This document shows, one piece after another, positions 7,345 to 15,352 of a stretch of DNA of 23,163 nt; position 1 is the stretch's first letter; the number at the start of each line of letters is the position of its first letter. This DNA is from a virus: IMG/VR virus record IMGVR_UViG_3300044845_000184, positions 1 to 23,163 of that record. One strand, written 5' to 3'. The notes under the pieces were generated by a model. It had not been told where the DNA came from. It saw only the letters and a program-made list of their open reading frames with translations, and ran no database searches. The translations under genes were made by a program, and so were the position numbers.

Positions 7345-7689
7345 TTAGTCTTTTTTTTCGTTGGTGTCCATTCGCTGATTGTACGCCACCTTGATGAGCA
7401 GTTCCCTTGCCTCTCGGTACGTCAATAGGTTGTCAAGGTCATCGACAACGAATGAACGCTCGACGTTTCTCCATCCGACAACAACCCGCTTTAATTCACT
7501 GATTGTCGCGTCGAAGATTTCATCAATTGAATGCTTTTCGTCGAGTAGATCAACCGCCTGAAGTATGCTGCGTTGCCCTCGCATCGATTGCGATAAGCAC
7601 ACGAACGAAGGCCGCGTCTCGATGGGCTTGCTCTGGTCGGCATCAAGGCACACCTCAAACGTCTGGTCTGGCTCAAGGAAAATCGGCAT
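7345..7689 (-). CDS. tail assembly chaperone, gpG-like
   Basis: The product has 114 residues, mostly helical, with AGGA six bases before the ATG. It starts with strands (PIFLEPDQTFEVCLDADQ) and continues with helices (ILQAVDLLDEKHSIDEIFDA, REARELLIKVAYNQRM). The last codons (AAC GAA AAA AAA GAC TAA) contain an A8 run, a slippery site. It lies between the tail tube and tape measure genes, where lambda has G. Such proteins coat the tape measure during tail assembly. A -1 shift on the A run would fuse it to the cysteine-rich downstream frame. Confidence 0.75.
   Translation of the reverse strand: MPIFLEPDQTFEVCLDADQSKPIETRPSFVCLSQSMRGQRSILQAVDLLDEKHSIDEIFDATISELKRVVVGWRNVERSFVVDDLDNLLTYREARELLIKVAYNQRMDTNEKKD
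7351..7357 (-). promoter_or_regulatory. -1 ribosomal frameshift slippery site (A AAA AAA)
   Basis: Read in the chaperone frame the codons are GAA AAA AAA GAC TAA, with eight A in a row. A -1 slip on A AAA AAA gives AGA CTA AGG GTC GCG GCA TTG, which joins the downstream frame with no stop. The fusion would be about 225 residues (113 + 6 + 106). A 6-bp stem (TCGGCA/TGCCGA, bases 7307-7328) starts about 22 bases after the slip site, farther than usual for a stimulator. The lambda G/GT pair is the established precedent. Confidence 0.75.
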
Positions 7690-7701
7690 TGGTGATCCTG
7701 A

Positions 7702-8646
7702 TTAGGTTGCTGCTGTAAAGGTGATCGAGCATTCTTCGTCGACATTCGAGCCGTTGCGATTGGCTTGCCACTCGATTTCATCGACAACCAAGTTCTCTCG
7801 GTCTGCTTCTTGCAAACTGATGATCTGTGCTTTGGGTGCGGTGAATGTCATAACGCTGTTCGTCGGCCCGTCGAGTGACCACGTCAGCGAATGCTCGGAC
7901 ATATCCAAGAGTTTACCGTATCTGTCTTGAGTAGCAACCAACTTGGACTCAGGGTTGCCCGTGATCCTAACAACTCGATTGGTGATTAGACCGGCAAGGA
8001 AACCTGATACGTCCGAAGGGTCTTCGCGTAGGATGACCGTGTTCCCGCTGTCAAGCGTGATATTCTCCACGCCCAAGGCTACGCTGTTCCAAGTCGTCGT
8101 CGAGGATGCGAAGCGAAGCGACTGAGCCGAAGGATAGGTTGGTGCAAGGATCGCGGTATCGGTCGGACTCGACCAAACGCCGGTAAACTCGAACTCGAAG
8201 AACGCCGCCTTACCCGTCGGGCAGTTCAACTTGAAAGTACCCGCACATCCTCGCAGTAGTTTTCGCATTCCGTCGATGTAGACGCCAATTGTTAGCGTCT
8301 TTGGTTGAGTGACAAGGCTACCTGGTGCTTCCGTTCGAGGTGTGAAGACTTGACCGCTCTTGACCCAGCCGCAAGCGGGTAGAAATGTATCCGCCCAACT
8401 TGGTTCGGTTGCTGTTCCGTCCCAAGATGCGTCGTGCTTAAAAGTCACCTTACCGCGATACCCGCCCGGTACGCTTGCACGCATCCCGAATGCCGCTTGA
8501 CCTTCCCGCGATTCGAGTTCGGTTTCGGTCTGGATTGCAATGTCGTAGCAGTTAAACGCCGCATCCGATCCGGTCAGGCTCATCGCTGTACCTGGAGTCG
8601 ATTCAATCGATGCTGCCAACACTCGCTTGCGTTTCAGTAACGTCAT
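7702..8646 (-). CDS. major tail tube protein
   Basis: The product has 314 residues with AAAGGA and good spacing before the ATG. The start (LKRKRVLAASIESTPGTAMSL) followed by an AFNCYDIAIQTETELESRE strand and VPGGYRGKVTFKHDASWDG is the usual pattern of gpV/tube-like proteins of siphophages. The strand CGWVKSGQVFTP and later LTIGVYIDGMRKLLRGCAGT, SLTWSLDGPT fit a beta-sandwich that stacks in hexameric rings. Position between gpZ-like and the assembly chaperone genes agrees. It is longer than lambda gpV (246), so the C-terminal part may be a surface domain. Confidence 0.8.
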   Translation of the reverse strand: MTLLKRKRVLAASIESTPGTAMSLTGSDAAFNCYDIAIQTETELESREGQAAFGMRASVPGGYRGKVTFKHDASWDGTATEPSWADTFLPACGWVKSGQVFTPRTEAPGSLVTQPKTLTIGVYIDGMRKLLRGCAGTFKLNCPTGKAAFFEFEFTGVWSSPTDTAILAPTYPSAQSLRFASSTTTWNSVALGVENITLDSGNTVILREDPSDVSGFLAGLITNRVVRITGNPESKLVATQDRYGKLLDMSEHSLTWSLDGPTNSVMTFTAPKAQIISLQEADRENLVVDEIEWQANRNGSNVDEECSITFTAAT

Positions 8647-8656
8647 TTTGTTTCCT

Positions 8657-9304
8657 TTATTGGTTCAATGCTTTTAACTTGATCTTGCCTTGTGCCGCTA
8701 GTATGACGTCACGCAAACGGCGATTGACTTCGATTGGGAGTCGCTCCCTTGCTTTGTTCTCTGCAACCTTGCCTATGCCGCCTCGGATGTAGTAGTCACC
8801 GGGCTTCTTGCCCTTTACTTGCCTAAGCGTACGTCGGTTAGTCTCGTCGGCTGTGTAGACATTGCCTCGCCAGTTGCGAGCGATGAACCCGTCCAGTACG
8901 GTCGTCCATCCTCCGCCCATGTCAGGCTTGTAGACAACGCCGCTAGACTTGACCTTGCCTTTTCGCTTGCGAGTGTACGTCTTTGCTTCGTGATACTTCG
9001 CGGGGAATGGATAGCCTTCCCATAGTCCGATGGTTGCTTCGGCCCGCTTCGGTACTGCTTTGTTCTTTTGGCGTATTGTCTTCTTTAGCGTTGCCGCTTT
9101 GCTGATTGCCTTGCTGTTGCCTTTGTTCATCGATGACAACTTTAAGTTAATCATCTTGCCTACTACCTGAGCTACCTCGACGCGTACGCTCTTTGCAGTG
9201 CGATTGACCGCCGTTGCTAAGACTCTTGGCAAGTGTACTTGGAAGTTCCCCAAGTTGGTTTTCATGTCCTGTAATGACTTCGCGTCGATGGATATCTTTA
9301 TCAC
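8657..9304 (-). CDS. minor tail protein, gpZ-like
   Basis: The product has 215 residues from GTG 9304, in a GTGA overlap with the previous stop and with GGAG eight bases upstream; the frame is open for another 246 bases but that part overlaps the tail terminator gene. It is basic: VIKISIDAKSLQDMKTNL, then LPRVLATAVNRTAKSVRVEV, the typical 'a.a.aiNr.a..ar..' start of gpZ proteins, and a Lys/Arg-rich middle (KAATLKKTIRQKNKAVPKRA). gpZ acts in tail completion, perhaps by positioning DNA. In lambda the order is FII-Z-U; here U-like precedes Z-like. Confidence 0.75.
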   Translation of the reverse strand: MIKISIDAKSLQDMKTNLGNFQVHLPRVLATAVNRTAKSVRVEVAQVVGKMINLKLSSMNKGNSKAISKAATLKKTIRQKNKAVPKRAEATIGLWEGYPFPAKYHEAKTYTRKRKGKVKSSGVVYKPDMGGGWTTVLDGFIARNWRGNVYTADETNRRTLRQVKGKKPGDYYIRGGIGKVAENKARERLPIEVNRRLRDVILAAQGKIKLKALNQ

Positions 9305-9789
9305 GCTCGCAGCTCCGTCATGTCGTCTTCGGAAACTCGATAGGTGATGTTCAATGGGATCTGTAGCCCATCCATTCCGCCGTCCGCCTGAATGTAGTTT
9401 ACCGTTTGCCATTGGGCATCCGTTGCATAGCCTCCAAAGGTATGCCAAGTCGAGGAACCCGACGCGACCGCCTTGATGACGTCCGCATGAAACGCATTGA
9501 GCAGCGAGTCTATCGCGTCCGTGTTTCGCTCGTCCTGCATCACATGGCAATGAATCAAGAACTGCTGCTTGTATGCGTTCGACGGTGGCTCGCCTGGCCT
9601 GTCGAGTTCAGGCACTCTTTCCGGCTGTCCTTGTGTCAAAACAATCTGATTGTTTCGCGGCGTAAAGTCTGCAAATCTAGCCGGTCGTTGCACTTCGCAA
9701 ATCTCGGTTTGGTAGCCGTTGGCCCCGATCATTGCATCGAGGCGAGACTTGAGTTCAAGTGCTATAGATTCAACGACTGCTACCGGCAT
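9301..9789 (-). CDS. tail terminator / tail completion protein
   Basis: The product has 162 residues. The N-terminal helix (VVESIALELKSRLDAMIGAN), the mid-section with LLNAFHADVIKAVASG, and the closing strand GLQIPLNITYRVSEDDMTEL match the layout of lambda gpU-like and related tail terminators, whose last strand typically reads '..i.YR..e.D'. Such proteins cap the finished tail tube and join it to the connector. Position between the gpFII-like and gpZ-like genes supports this. The stop TGA overlaps the GTG start of the gpZ-like gene. Confidence 0.7.
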   Translation of the reverse strand: MPVAVVESIALELKSRLDAMIGANGYQTEICEVQRPARFADFTPRNNQIVLTQGQPERVPELDRPGEPPSNAYKQQFLIHCHVMQDERNTDAIDSLLNAFHADVIKAVASGSSTWHTFGGYATDAQWQTVNYIQADGGMDGLQIPLNITYRVSEDDMTELRA

Positions 9790-10127
9790 TCTAAGACTAG
9801 CATCCCTTCATCGTGACTCAACAGTTTCAGGATCGACCTTCGCTTCGGTGCTTCACCTACGCGATTCGGAAACGCCAGTTCGTCCCCGCCTAAGTTTATC
9901 TCGTCGCTTGCAATCCCGCTTGACTGATCGTTGGCAACGTGTACCTCGAATAGAGGGTAAACCACGTTTCCATCCTCAGGCAAGACGCCGAGTGCTTCGC
10001 GTATCACAACCGCCTTGATCTCTCTGGATCGACCGTTCCTTTTGTAGTAAACAATCGATTCAGCGAAGTCGTCAGCGTTGCAAAATACGCTCTCGGCATC
10101 TTGCTTAATCAGGTCGTGAAGCGTCAC
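9780..10127 (-). CDS. head-tail attachment protein, gpFII-like
   Basis: The product has 115 residues, similar in size to lambda gpFII (117). The opening DLIKQDAESVFCNADDFAES, then IVYYKRNGRSREIKAVVIRE, is the family pattern (D..vF.n..dFae.i.Y). The rest is beta-rich and ends KLLSHDEGMLVLECR. gpFII-type proteins form the head-side platform for the tail. The start is GTG 10127, four bases after the previous stop, with a weak ribosome site. The gene overlaps the tail terminator gene by 10 nt, as expected for co-assembly partners. Confidence 0.75.
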   Translation of the reverse strand: MTLHDLIKQDAESVFCNADDFAESIVYYKRNGRSREIKAVVIREALGVLPEDGNVVYPLFEVHVANDQSSGIASDEINLGGDELAFPNRVGEAPKRRSILKLLSHDEGMLVLECR

Positions 10128-10130
10128 TTA

Positions 10131-10799
10131 CTAGGCTCGCTTGCAAGTGATCTTGACGTAGTCAACAACCACCGAATCCACGTTTGTATTCGCGGCCTTC
10201 TGGAGTTGGATGATCGGCTGCAACCCAGAGCTATAGCCGCTCATATCGAAGGTCGTGCCGGTTGCGACTCGGCGTCCGTCGATGTAAAACTTGACGTCCT
10301 GCTTTCCGCCAGTGAAGTCGATCACGAATTCCTTGTAGGTCGTGCCTAAGGTCGTCCCGCTGGAAACGTCGTCGTTATCCCGCGTTCCGTCATCAGTCTC
10401 GACATAGACGAGGCTGGTGCTATTCGCACCTTCCATTCGGAACCATGCGTTAGCCGATACACTGTCGGCTGTATCGTTACGTGCCGAGCCAACACCAAAG
10501 CAGAGAATTGATCCGCTGGTGAAGGTAGCCGCACCGATCTTCACTCGCATCTCGACTCGCTGAACCAAGTCGATGTCGAAGTCCAACGCATCGTTGAAGT
10601 GAGGGCAAACGTTCTCAATCTCGTTCGTCGAGGCGAGAGTAACGGTCAGTTCCGAGGTGCCCTTAGTGTAGGTCGGCGCACCTGCTGAGGAAGTGTCATC
10701 GACTAGCCAAGCGGTAGCCGGATCCGCCGAAGTTGGAAGCGTTGCTACCGCTCCGTTGAAGTCGTCGTAGAAAATCTGGAAGTCTCGAATGTCACTCAT
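10131..10799 (-). CDS. LamG/concanavalin-like virion protein
   Basis: The product has 222 residues from ATG 10799, with AAGGA seven bases upstream; an upstream extension to 10871 would run through the terminator hairpin and is rejected. The sequence is beta-rich throughout: FQIFYDDFNGAVATLP at the start, strands with DIDLVQRVEMRVKIG in the middle, and KEFVIDFTGGKQDVKFYIDG then GRRVATGT near the end, which is the usual closing pattern of LamG/laminin-like jelly rolls. It comes right after the capsid gene, so it may decorate the head surface or bind glycans. The fold is a fair inference and the location on the virion is a guess. Confidence 0.6.
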   Translation of the reverse strand: MSDIRDFQIFYDDFNGAVATLPTSADPATAWLVDDTSSAGAPTYTKGTSELTVTLASTNEIENVCPHFNDALDFDIDLVQRVEMRVKIGAATFTSGSILCFGVGSARNDTADSVSANAWFRMEGANSTSLVYVETDDGTRDNDDVSSGTTLGTTYKEFVIDFTGGKQDVKFYIDGRRVATGTTFDMSGYSSGLQPIIQLQKAANTNVDSVVVDYVKITCKRA

Positions 10800-10830
10800 T
10801 ATCAATTCCTTTGCTTTATTTGTTCGTTTG

Positions 10831-10862
10831 AAAAAAGGCCCCAACCCAAGCGAGTCAGGGCC
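10831..10862 (-). terminator. rho-independent terminator-like hairpin after the capsid gene
   Basis: Just downstream of the capsid stop, the minus strand reads GGCCC, a 16-base spacer, GGGCC (with an extra G) and then six T. The stem is short and GC-only and the loop is long. It lies between the most abundant virion gene and the LamG-like gene and is the only clear terminator form in the late operon. It may be partial, letting some transcription pass into the tail genes. Confidence 0.55.
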
Positions 10863-10883
10863 GTGTGTCAATCAGGTAGTCGC

Positions 10884-13493
10884 TTAGGTGCGATTACCGA
10901 AGATGCCGCGATGATCGATCACCGCACAACCGAAGGTCTGACGAACCTTGTAGAGGTAAACGTCTCGACTCATATCCCAGTCGTTCTCAAGAACCGGTGC
11001 TTCTTCGCCACTCAAGAACGAGAGTTCCATCGTGTCGACTTGAGCATTGTCGGCGATTGCATACCAGTTAGTTGTGCTGTTCGCATCTAGCAACGCGGTA
11101 GCAACAACTTGCAAAGGTCGTACGCCGTTAACTCCGTAGATGTTTACTACGCCTTCGTTGCCGTTGCTTTGTGCGTAGGATTGGCTATTAACCAACTCCA
11201 ACGCATTGGCCGCATAGTTCTGAGGAACTAGCAAAACTCTTGGCGAAAGGTTGAGGATTGACCCGTTAAGGCCAGTCTGCAGACTCATATAGCGGAACGC
11301 TTCGTTGAGCGTTGTCACGCTTGGTGCCGCTGGAGTCGTATTGGTGATGTTACGTCCGCTTGTATGAGAAGCAGAGAACAACGCGAAACCATCAGGCATC
11401 GTTGGGTTGCTCAAGAATGTGTCGTAAACAACTCGCTCTTGAGTGCGTCGAGCAGCTTGCCCTTGCATCGATGGGATGCGAGAGAGTGCATCGAGATCGT
11501 CATTGATGACGGTTTCCCAAGTGACTGAGAATTCCGCACCGAATTTGTCAACCTTGTACGACTTCTTCTGATCGCTCAGCCCCTTCTCTGGGTACGCCTT
11601 GCCTTCAGGAACCATTTCCAAGTTTGGATACTCGGAGAGTTGAACGCGATTGATTGCTTTAAAATCATCCACGCTGGCCGCTTGGCGAACCCACAAAGCC
11701 CAAGTGAATGGGGCTTCGTCGTAAGCCGCTCGGAGAGTCTTGTTGACCGCATCCGAGAGGATGTTCTGAAACGATCCGGTCGTGTGGTACGCATCGGATC
11801 GGCGTACCTTGAGACGATTGAACGTCCCAGCGTGACCCATCGCCATTCGTGCTACGTCGCCCTTGGTGTGCTTCAATGGGTCGATGCCCATTCGACGTAC
11901 GCATTCTTCGGCAAGTCGGTACAGTCCGACATTGCGAAACTCAGCATCGCCTTGGGCAGTCGGTGCCTTGGTGCGTTGGATGTTCCCTTGGAAGCAACGT
12001 TGAACCAAGCCAGCCTTAGCGGCTTGTTCAAACTTATCGTGTTCCGATTCGGTGACGGTGACGCTGCTGCCGATTGGTTGATTAGCCATCTGTCGAATAA
12101 TCCTTTGCTGAGCGTCTTCCAGTGAACAACCGGAGTCAACCAACTCGTCAGCAAAGGTACGCTCAACCTTCGCTAGTTTGGCCGCTGCGTAAATCGATTT
12201 CTTTCGCTCGTCGATTGCTTTCAGTTGTCTAGCAACTTCGCTTTCGACTTTGTCTTCGCTGCGAACCGCTTCGGGCTCCTTGGGCATTTCGTGTTCTGCC
12301 CTAGTCGCTTCTTCGGTTGGCTTGTCCATGCCTTCCATCAACTCAACTTCGAGTTCTGGTTTCGCCATGTGATCGGCCATCCACTTGATGATCTCGTTTG
12401 GATCGGTCATACCTTCGGGTAGACCAAGAGACGAGAGTTGAGCCATCAATTGCTCATCCATGCCTTCCTGCCTTTCTGCTTGGTCGTAAGACCGTCTGAC
12501 CGTGGAATTAGGATCTGCACCCGTTGCACAGATACTCGCGTTGTGAGGCTCCCAAGCGGTAACAATCTCCGCTGGCCCTTCAACGATGACGCCACGTTTC
12601 GTCGTGTATGCTTGCCCCTCAGGGATGTAGATGCGATTGAGGATTACCGCATCAATGCTAAAGTCGTTTAGATGCCCCTCTTGGTATCGAGTTGCCACGA
12701 CCTGGCTCTCTGGATCGGAGGCGAATGAAGGATCGCCAATCAACTCGCCATCTTCGATTTCGATATTGCGAATTGATCCGAAGACGTTCCGAACTGTTCT
12801 ATCGTTGTGCGAGTCGACGATAGGCAGTTGATTCTTTGAGTTGCGGAACTGGACGCCGTCCATCAGTAACACTTGGCGAACCATGCGACCGCGTTGTTCG
12901 TCGTAGATTTCAATCGGAGTCTCGGTTGCAATGACTGCTCGACCGTCTTTAGGTGCTGCGAATGCTCGCTGAATCTTTGGGACTGCTGCGATACGCTCGA
13001 CTTTATCTGCTGCTTGCATTTGTCGTTGCACCTTTTCGCTCCAAGTTTTTCCAGCGTCTCCGCCCCATAACGCCCACGCAATCCGACCGGCTGAGGGAAA
13101 GCCCTTTTGGCTTGGCTTCCATCCTTCGCCTTGCTTGTCCACTTCGTGCCTTGCGAAGTAACTGACCATGCGTCCGATAGTATCTGGACTCATCGCCTTG
13201 CCGTTGCTCAAGTCCCTGGCCCTTGCAACACCAACCGGAGTTCCTCCGCGATTGTGTTCGCGTCTCCACTCAAGGCCCTGCTCAGCCTCTTCGCGTACGC
13301 CCTCAGGTGGAGTAAAGTCAATGTCGTCGTACTTCGCTCGTTCGATCTCTTCCGATGCGTACAATGCCGCGACCTGATCGCTGGCCGCATCTTCTGAAGC
13401 ATGGCAACCCATTAACTGGGCGGTATCGTCTTTCACGACACCCCAGGGACGCGATATTGGGCAAGCCTTGGTTTGCTTCGTTCTATAGGGCAT
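10884..13493 (-). CDS. prohead protease / scaffold / major capsid fusion protein
   Basis: One uninterrupted frame of 869 residues from ATG 13493, which has GAGG six bases upstream (TTG 13499 is less likely). Part 1 (about 68-160) is a small domain with GTPVGVARARDLSNG and FPSAGRIAWALWGGD that I recognise from other phage proteins. Part 2 (about 180-330) is an S78-type prohead protease with His229 in VDSHNDRTV and Ser279 in LNDFSIDAV, plus the typical AWEPHNASICATGADPN segment. Part 3 (about 335-500) is acidic and helical, like a scaffold. Part 4 (about 520-869) is a major capsid domain like Mu gpT: EGKAYPEKG, TWETVINDDLDALSRIP, MPDGFALFSASH, LSPRVLLVPQ. Self-cleavage should release the capsid subunit. 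A terminator-like hairpin follows. Confidence 0.9.
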   Translation of the reverse strand: MPYRTKQTKACPISRPWGVVKDDTAQLMGCHASEDAASDQVAALYASEEIERAKYDDIDFTPPEGVREEAEQGLEWRREHNRGGTPVGVARARDLSNGKAMSPDTIGRMVSYFARHEVDKQGEGWKPSQKGFPSAGRIAWALWGGDAGKTWSEKVQRQMQAADKVERIAAVPKIQRAFAAPKDGRAVIATETPIEIYDEQRGRMVRQVLLMDGVQFRNSKNQLPIVDSHNDRTVRNVFGSIRNIEIEDGELIGDPSFASDPESQVVATRYQEGHLNDFSIDAVILNRIYIPEGQAYTTKRGVIVEGPAEIVTAWEPHNASICATGADPNSTVRRSYDQAERQEGMDEQLMAQLSSLGLPEGMTDPNEIIKWMADHMAKPELEVELMEGMDKPTEEATRAEHEMPKEPEAVRSEDKVESEVARQLKAIDERKKSIYAAAKLAKVERTFADELVDSGCSLEDAQQRIIRQMANQPIGSSVTVTESEHDKFEQAAKAGLVQRCFQGNIQRTKAPTAQGDAEFRNVGLYRLAEECVRRMGIDPLKHTKGDVARMAMGHAGTFNRLKVRRSDAYHTTGSFQNILSDAVNKTLRAAYDEAPFTWALWVRQAASVDDFKAINRVQLSEYPNLEMVPEGKAYPEKGLSDQKKSYKVDKFGAEFSVTWETVINDDLDALSRIPSMQGQAARRTQERVVYDTFLSNPTMPDGFALFSASHTSGRNITNTTPAAPSVTTLNEAFRYMSLQTGLNGSILNLSPRVLLVPQNYAANALELVNSQSYAQSNGNEGVVNIYGVNGVRPLQVVATALLDANSTTNWYAIADNAQVDTMELSFLSGEEAPVLENDWDMSRDVYLYKVRQTFGCAVIDHRGIFGNRT

Positions 13494-15069
13494 TAGCAAC
13501 CTCGCTTACAACCTCTTGCGTCTGAGGCGATGGAGTAGCCGACTGAGCTGCACTGATTGCCAGTTGCTGTTCTTGTGGGGTGAGCAACCCAAGTTTCTTC
13601 TTCAGGTCTTGCTCTTTTTTGCGTTGATAGAACACCGCTCGCCATGATCGACCACGGGAACCGAGTTCCGTTTGGTAGTCGCTCATGAACGAATCGATTG
13701 CATCTTTTGCCGACGCCTGTTCGGTCTGAGGATCCACCCATTCCCATTCAGGGGTCTGCCACTCGACCGGGCTTGCTTTGCGTCGATCTGACAGCAAGTC
13801 GATCGGAGTTGGAAAACCTCGAATTCCGCTGATCGATGCCGCATCGAAGAACGCGTCCCAAGTCGGCTGGAGCATGTGCCGAATCAAGTATTGCTGCCAA
13901 CAGCGAAACCGCCTTCGGTCTTCGAGTTGACTCGTACGGCTCGAACTGTAGGACGTCTGCGAATAGTCGCGGGCTACGGTCTCGTAAGACAATCCCGTGC
14001 CCACCGCAATCTGCCGAAGGATTAAAGCAATCCAAGGCTCCGCACCCGTAGACGGTCGCCCTGGGTTGATACCCTCGACGCTTTCGCCTGGGTTAAGCTC
14101 CATCACCATGCCCGGCTCAATGTATCGCTGTTTGTTGCCCGCCGAGTCTACAGGGCTTCCGCCGTCTGGATCCGCTAGATCACCCAGAGGAGTTTCGGTT
14201 TTAATGGCGACCGTGAAGCATGAAGCAACCGCCGATGCTTGTAGTTCGTTGTCGAGGTACGTACCCAAGTCACGAATAGCCGCGACGACTGGAGCGAACC
14301 ACGAAACGCCCCGCGTCTGACCCACTCGCTCCCGGCGGAATAGGTGCATGATTTCTGACGCAGGAACTCGCTCAGGCTCTCGAGTGTAGGAGTATGGTTG
14401 CAAAGGATGATCAGGATAGATCCAATAAGCAACCGGCCTGCCTGTGTCGTCTACCTCAACACCGCGAATGATGCGGTTTTCTCCGTTGGCCGTAAGCCGC
14501 GATGCGTAGTTGTCTTTGTCACCCGCCAAGCGGTCTGCTTCGATGATCTCCAACGCCAATGGCACTGGGCGATAGATACCGCGATAGACCGGCCCTGGCG
14601 TGCGAATCTTTCGGATGAGGACTTCACCAGCCTCAACAACTTCGCGTTGTGCGATGGACTGGATTTCCTCTAAGGTGTATTGCCCGTTGATGTCGCAGAC
14701 TTCGCACCATTCCGACCAAACGCTATCACGCCGGTCGTTTACCTCTTCGATATCATCGCCTGCAGGAGTCTCGAAGACAGATTGTGCCTTAATGCCGCAT
14801 CCGACAACGGATGAGACAATCGTATCGACAACGCCCCATGCGTAGGCATTGTTGCGGACAAGCTCCCTTGACCACGCCCTAAGCCGATCCGCTCCAAACG
14901 GGCCAAGTAACTCGGTGTCCGCTGGCTGATTCTTCGGCGTGCGTCCGCTCGACACTCTCGAAGGCTCTGCACCTAGATAGGATCGCAATACCTTACGGGC
15001 TTGCATTCGTCGCAATGCTCGAAGCGGGCTTACTGCCTCAATCGCTTTGTCGATAAGTCGAGTAATCAT
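13483..15069 (-). CDS. portal protein, lambda gpB type
   Basis: The 528-residue product matches the lambda gpB portal family (533 residues in lambda) in length and motifs. There is a basic start (RALRRMQARKVLRSYLGAEP), then the family hallmark RNNAYAWGVVDTIVSSVVG at about 72-90, an acidic linker, wing-domain strands with VVEAGEVLIRKI, the segment EIMHLFRRERVGQTRGVSWF, and the SYETVARDYSQTSYSSSRTS region. A Gln-rich C-terminal tail (about 490-528) is probably disordered. Twelve copies form the DNA channel at the head vertex, where terminase docks. The gene starts in an ATGA overlap with the gpW-like gene, and its stop overlaps the capsid gene start. Confidence 0.92.
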   Translation of the reverse strand: MITRLIDKAIEAVSPLRALRRMQARKVLRSYLGAEPSRVSSGRTPKNQPADTELLGPFGADRLRAWSRELVRNNAYAWGVVDTIVSSVVGCGIKAQSVFETPAGDDIEEVNDRRDSVWSEWCEVCDINGQYTLEEIQSIAQREVVEAGEVLIRKIRTPGPVYRGIYRPVPLALEIIEADRLAGDKDNYASRLTANGENRIIRGVEVDDTGRPVAYWIYPDHPLQPYSYTREPERVPASEIMHLFRRERVGQTRGVSWFAPVVAAIRDLGTYLDNELQASAVASCFTVAIKTETPLGDLADPDGGSPVDSAGNKQRYIEPGMVMELNPGESVEGINPGRPSTGAEPWIALILRQIAVGTGLSYETVARDYSQTSYSSSRTSQLEDRRRFRCWQQYLIRHMLQPTWDAFFDAASISGIRGFPTPIDLLSDRRKASPVEWQTPEWEWVDPQTEQASAKDAIDSFMSDYQTELGSRGRSWRAVFYQRKKEQDLKKKLGLLTPQEQQLAISAAQSATPSPQTQEVVSEVANAL

Positions 15070-15281
15070 CTACGCGACCTCGACATTTTTGCAAGACTTA
15101 TACCGCCGCTAGAAGTCTCTCTGTTGACTTGCTGCTGTAGTTGCCGACGCTCTTGGAGTAGAGTACCCAAGTCAAGTTTTGTAACCGTCCTAGAACCAAT
15201 CGAATACGAAGAGGCCCCGCCTGTAAGGAGGGCTTCGATTGCTGCGTCAATGAGTGCAAGTAGACTCGCTGCTGTTGCCAT
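15066..15281 (-). CDS. gpW-like head-tail connector protein
   Basis: The product has 71 residues, the size of lambda gpW (68). The pattern matches the gpW family: an N-terminal helix (SLLALIDAAIEALLTGG), a short beta hairpin (SSYSIGSRTVTKLDL), a second helix (GTLLQERRQLQQQVNRE), and a basic disordered tail (KMSRSRR). In lambda gpW sits between terminase and portal genes and closes the filled head; the same position is seen here. AGGGA lies close upstream of the ATG, and the stop overlaps the portal ATG (ATGA). Confidence 0.75.
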   Translation of the reverse strand: MATAASLLALIDAAIEALLTGGASSYSIGSRTVTKLDLGTLLQERRQLQQQVNRETSSGGISLAKMSRSRR

Positions 15282-15323
15282 GTCCCTAGCATGGCAAACC
15301 TAACGCTACTTGCTAGATCGCAA

Positions 15324-15339
15324 TACAATTGCAATTGTA
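15324..15339. repeat. 16-bp perfect palindrome in a 71-bp intergenic gap
   Basis: TACAATTGCAATTGTA is a perfect inverted repeat with no spacer, in the gap between the zinc-ribbon gene and the gpW-like gene, about 43 bases upstream of the latter's ATG. On the minus strand a TTTACA hexamer overlaps it, but no good -10 box follows at the right distance. It could be a protein-binding site or chance in AT-rich DNA. Confidence 0.35.
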
Positions 15340-15352
15340 AAGAGACGGAAAA

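Noticed and set aside
9305-9550. An upstream extension of the gpZ-like gene by 82 codons.
   Set aside because: It lies inside the tail terminator gene and its product does not look like gpZ; GTG 9304 has a good ribosome site.
10800-10871. An upstream extension of the LamG-like gene.
   Set aside because: It would translate the terminator hairpin; ATG 10799 has a proper ribosome site.
11640-12125. A 161-codon open frame on the plus strand.
   Set aside because: It lies wholly inside the protease-capsid gene on the opposite strand, with no ribosome site or family match.
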